From NCBI GenBank assembly GCA_014529385.2, contig CM043966.1:39490037-39554036 (forward strand): 64,000 nt of DNA. Reading direction: 5' to 3'. The translations under genes were made by a program, and so were the position numbers. A model generated the notes under the pieces. It was not told the origin of the DNA. It saw only the letters and a program-made list of their open reading frames with translations, and did not search any database. Shown here one piece after another: positions 62,210 to 64,000 of the stretch. Positions within the stretch are counted from its first letter, which is position 1; each line of letters opens with the position of its first letter. Origin of the DNA: Adiantum capillus-veneris (Eukaryota; Streptophyta; Polypodiopsida; Polypodiales; Pteridaceae).

Positions 62210-63430
62210 GAATAATCTTCTTTTTCCTTGTTTACCAAAAAATAAGGATTTTTGGAGTAAGTAGGTATCTTTAATAGTCAATTTGATGAGATATTCCTTC
62301 TATTTACTTAATTATGCTATAATTAATTTTTCCCACTCTTCAATAATGATTTTGGACCTCGGGTATTTATTCAAAAGTTAGATAAATTCATTTACTAATT
62401 TTCCTTGTCCATTTTATACAAAAATTGGTTATTTTTATTGAAGATGCATACCTAAACTATTTATCTAAGTTTGGGATATTTATCATGGACTCTTCAAGGT
62501 GTGTTCTTCCTCTGATATTTATATCAAAGGTTTTTGGGTTAATTTACTATATTCCCCCTTTTATTTTCCCCTAAAAATAATCTAATTTTATTGGGATATT
62601 TAGTTAAACTAATTATCTGATGGTAACATAATTATCACGATTTTCCCAAGGTCTAATTAACATTTGATAAATAGCCCAATTCAAGTTGAATCTATTTGCT
62701 AATTTCCCCTATTTAATTTGTCTTAAAAACAAGGTATTTCTGCTAAAGTAATTAGGTAGATTACTCATTTGAGTTTGTCCTAATTATCACGAGTTCCCTA
62801 CAATCTAGCTAAACTTTGATAAATAATTCAATTCAATTTGAATTTATTTGCTAATTTTCCCTATTTAATTTTTTCTAAAAACAGAGTATTTCTGCTCAAG
62901 TAATTAGCTAGATTACTTATTTGAGCTTGTACTAATTATCACGGGTTGCCTAATATTTAATTAACCTCTAATAAATAACTCAATTCAATTTGAATCTATT
63001 TGCTAATTTCCCCTATTTAATTTGTCCTAAAAACAGAGTATTCTTGCTAAATTAATTAGCTAAATGAATTATTTGAGCTTGTCCTAATTATCACAGGTTT
63101 CCTAGCATATAACTAACCTCTAATATATAACTCAAAGCATTTTGAATCAATGTTTTAATTTACCCCTTTTAATTTGGCCTAAAAATAGAGTAATTCTGCT
63201 AAAGTAATTAGATAAATTAATCATCTGAGCTTGATATAATTATTATGGCTTCCCTAACATGTAGTTAACGGCTGATAAATAACTCAAAATATTTTGAATA
63301 AATTTGATTATTTTTCCCTTTAATTTTCTCTAGAAAACAATGTAATTCTGCCTAATTAATTATGAAAATTACTCAAAAATTTATAAGATAATTTTTCTAG
63401 ATTAATGACTATCTAATCTAGCTCTGATAA
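62210..63430. repeat. AT-rich ~152-bp tandem repeats (copy B)
   Basis: The same repeat field as 35,040-36,260 with scattered substitutions. It leads to the junction with the third copy. Confidence 0.88.
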
Positions 63431-63569
63431 TTTTCTCAACTTAATCTAAACTTAATTAATATATTTCTTATTAATTTATGGTTAATTTGGATAATTTCAG
63501 TCCTAATATGATAGGATAATTAATTAGCTTAATATTCCCAAGGTTAATTACAACAATCAACAGAGAATA

Positions 63570-64000
63570 GTGTGTCAAGGCTCCGAGTCTCAAAAATTAT
63601 GAAGAGAGGGGGTCCTTTTATAGCTTTTCTAGGCACTAGGCAGCTTCTTGCAGGTTTCTACACTCCACAAGCAGCCCCCCAGCTTGCAAATGGTGCCACC
63701 TGCTTCTGTATCTATCCTTGGCAGGTTCCCCCAGCTTCCACACAGCCCCCATACCTTCCAGAATATACTTTGGTTGATTTTTGCTGATTCTTATAATGAT
63801 GAAAATTGGATTACCAGTTAATTCTAGAACCTTAGGGTAAAAAGTCCTTGTTAATAATTATTACTAAAAACCATCCAATTTTTATTAAATACTTGAATTC
63901 CTATTGTAATCTTCCAGGGTCTGTAACTTTTCCAGTTTTTATCGGATTCAGATTTTGAAAATTACTAAACACAGTAAAGCTTTGCTTATGATTCCAAAAA
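63570..64000. repeat. Start of a third tandem copy
   Basis: From 63,570 the sequence matches positions 33-~464 of copy A. At the join, the AT-rich tail of copy B (ending at the equivalent of A 36,400) is fused directly to position 33. About 173 bp found at the A/B join are therefore missing here, with 'ata' shared at the breakpoint. This shows the array has at least three units and that the junctions are not identical. Confidence 0.92.

Overview
The window is nuclear DNA of a land plant with a large, repeat-choked genome. The evidence is GT-AG exon remnants, Ty3/gypsy chromovirus elements, solo LTRs, long (GA)n/(CA)n microsatellites and AT-rich tandem repeats. No intact cellular gene is visible. 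A fern or another giant-genome lineage is plausible from the style of the gag proteins, but this is an impression and not a database result.

Largest scale: the window is a head-to-tail tandem duplication. Copy A is 1-36,541 and copy B is 36,542-63,569. A third copy starts at 63,570. B matches A over all the parts it retains, with scattered substitutions and indels. B lacks several blocks of A: about 263 bp (A 4,117-4,379), 210 bp (A 11,871-12,080), about 1.86 kb (A ~13,585-15,444), 945 bp (A 25,536-26,480) and 6.16 kb (A 27,833-33,992). Most of these breakpoints sit in 2-4 bp of shared sequence.

Layout of one unit, copy A: (1) 412-2,243, minus strand, a decayed unrecognised gene with an intron filled by (CA)n and (GA)n. 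(2) ~4,020-10,420, minus strand, a 5'-truncated Ty3/gypsy chromovirus (gag, protease, RT, RNase H, integrase, chromodomain, PPT, 3' LTR), broken by frameshifts and stops. (3) 10,421-10,545 (CT)n(CA)n. (4) 10,546-21,298, plus strand, a concatemer of ~2.2 kb gag-only units separated by a ~602 bp LTR-like segment. One of these segments is interrupted by a 1,886 bp solo LTR with a 4 bp target duplication. (5) 21,299-23,260, minus strand, a different gag remnant. (6) ~23,430-24,870, four ~285 bp repeats, each carrying a palindrome. (7) 26,875-27,832, plus strand, a PPT and LTR of another retrotransposon. (8) 28,170-33,708, only in copy A, two fields of a hairpin minisatellite (TATGCTAGTTAGCATA type) lying among exons of a decayed FCP1/NIF-type (HAD) phosphatase-like gene on the minus strand. 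(9) 34,810-34,995, minus strand, a gag start. (10) ~35,040-36,260, AT-rich ~152 bp tandem repeats.

The genes do not form a pathway. They record layered insertion, tandem amplification, deletion and C-to-T decay. The most unusual items are the gag-only concatemer, with a conserved second ORF that a 40-nt GT-AG segment would join in frame to gag, and the palindromic minisatellite fields around the phosphatase-like pseudogene.
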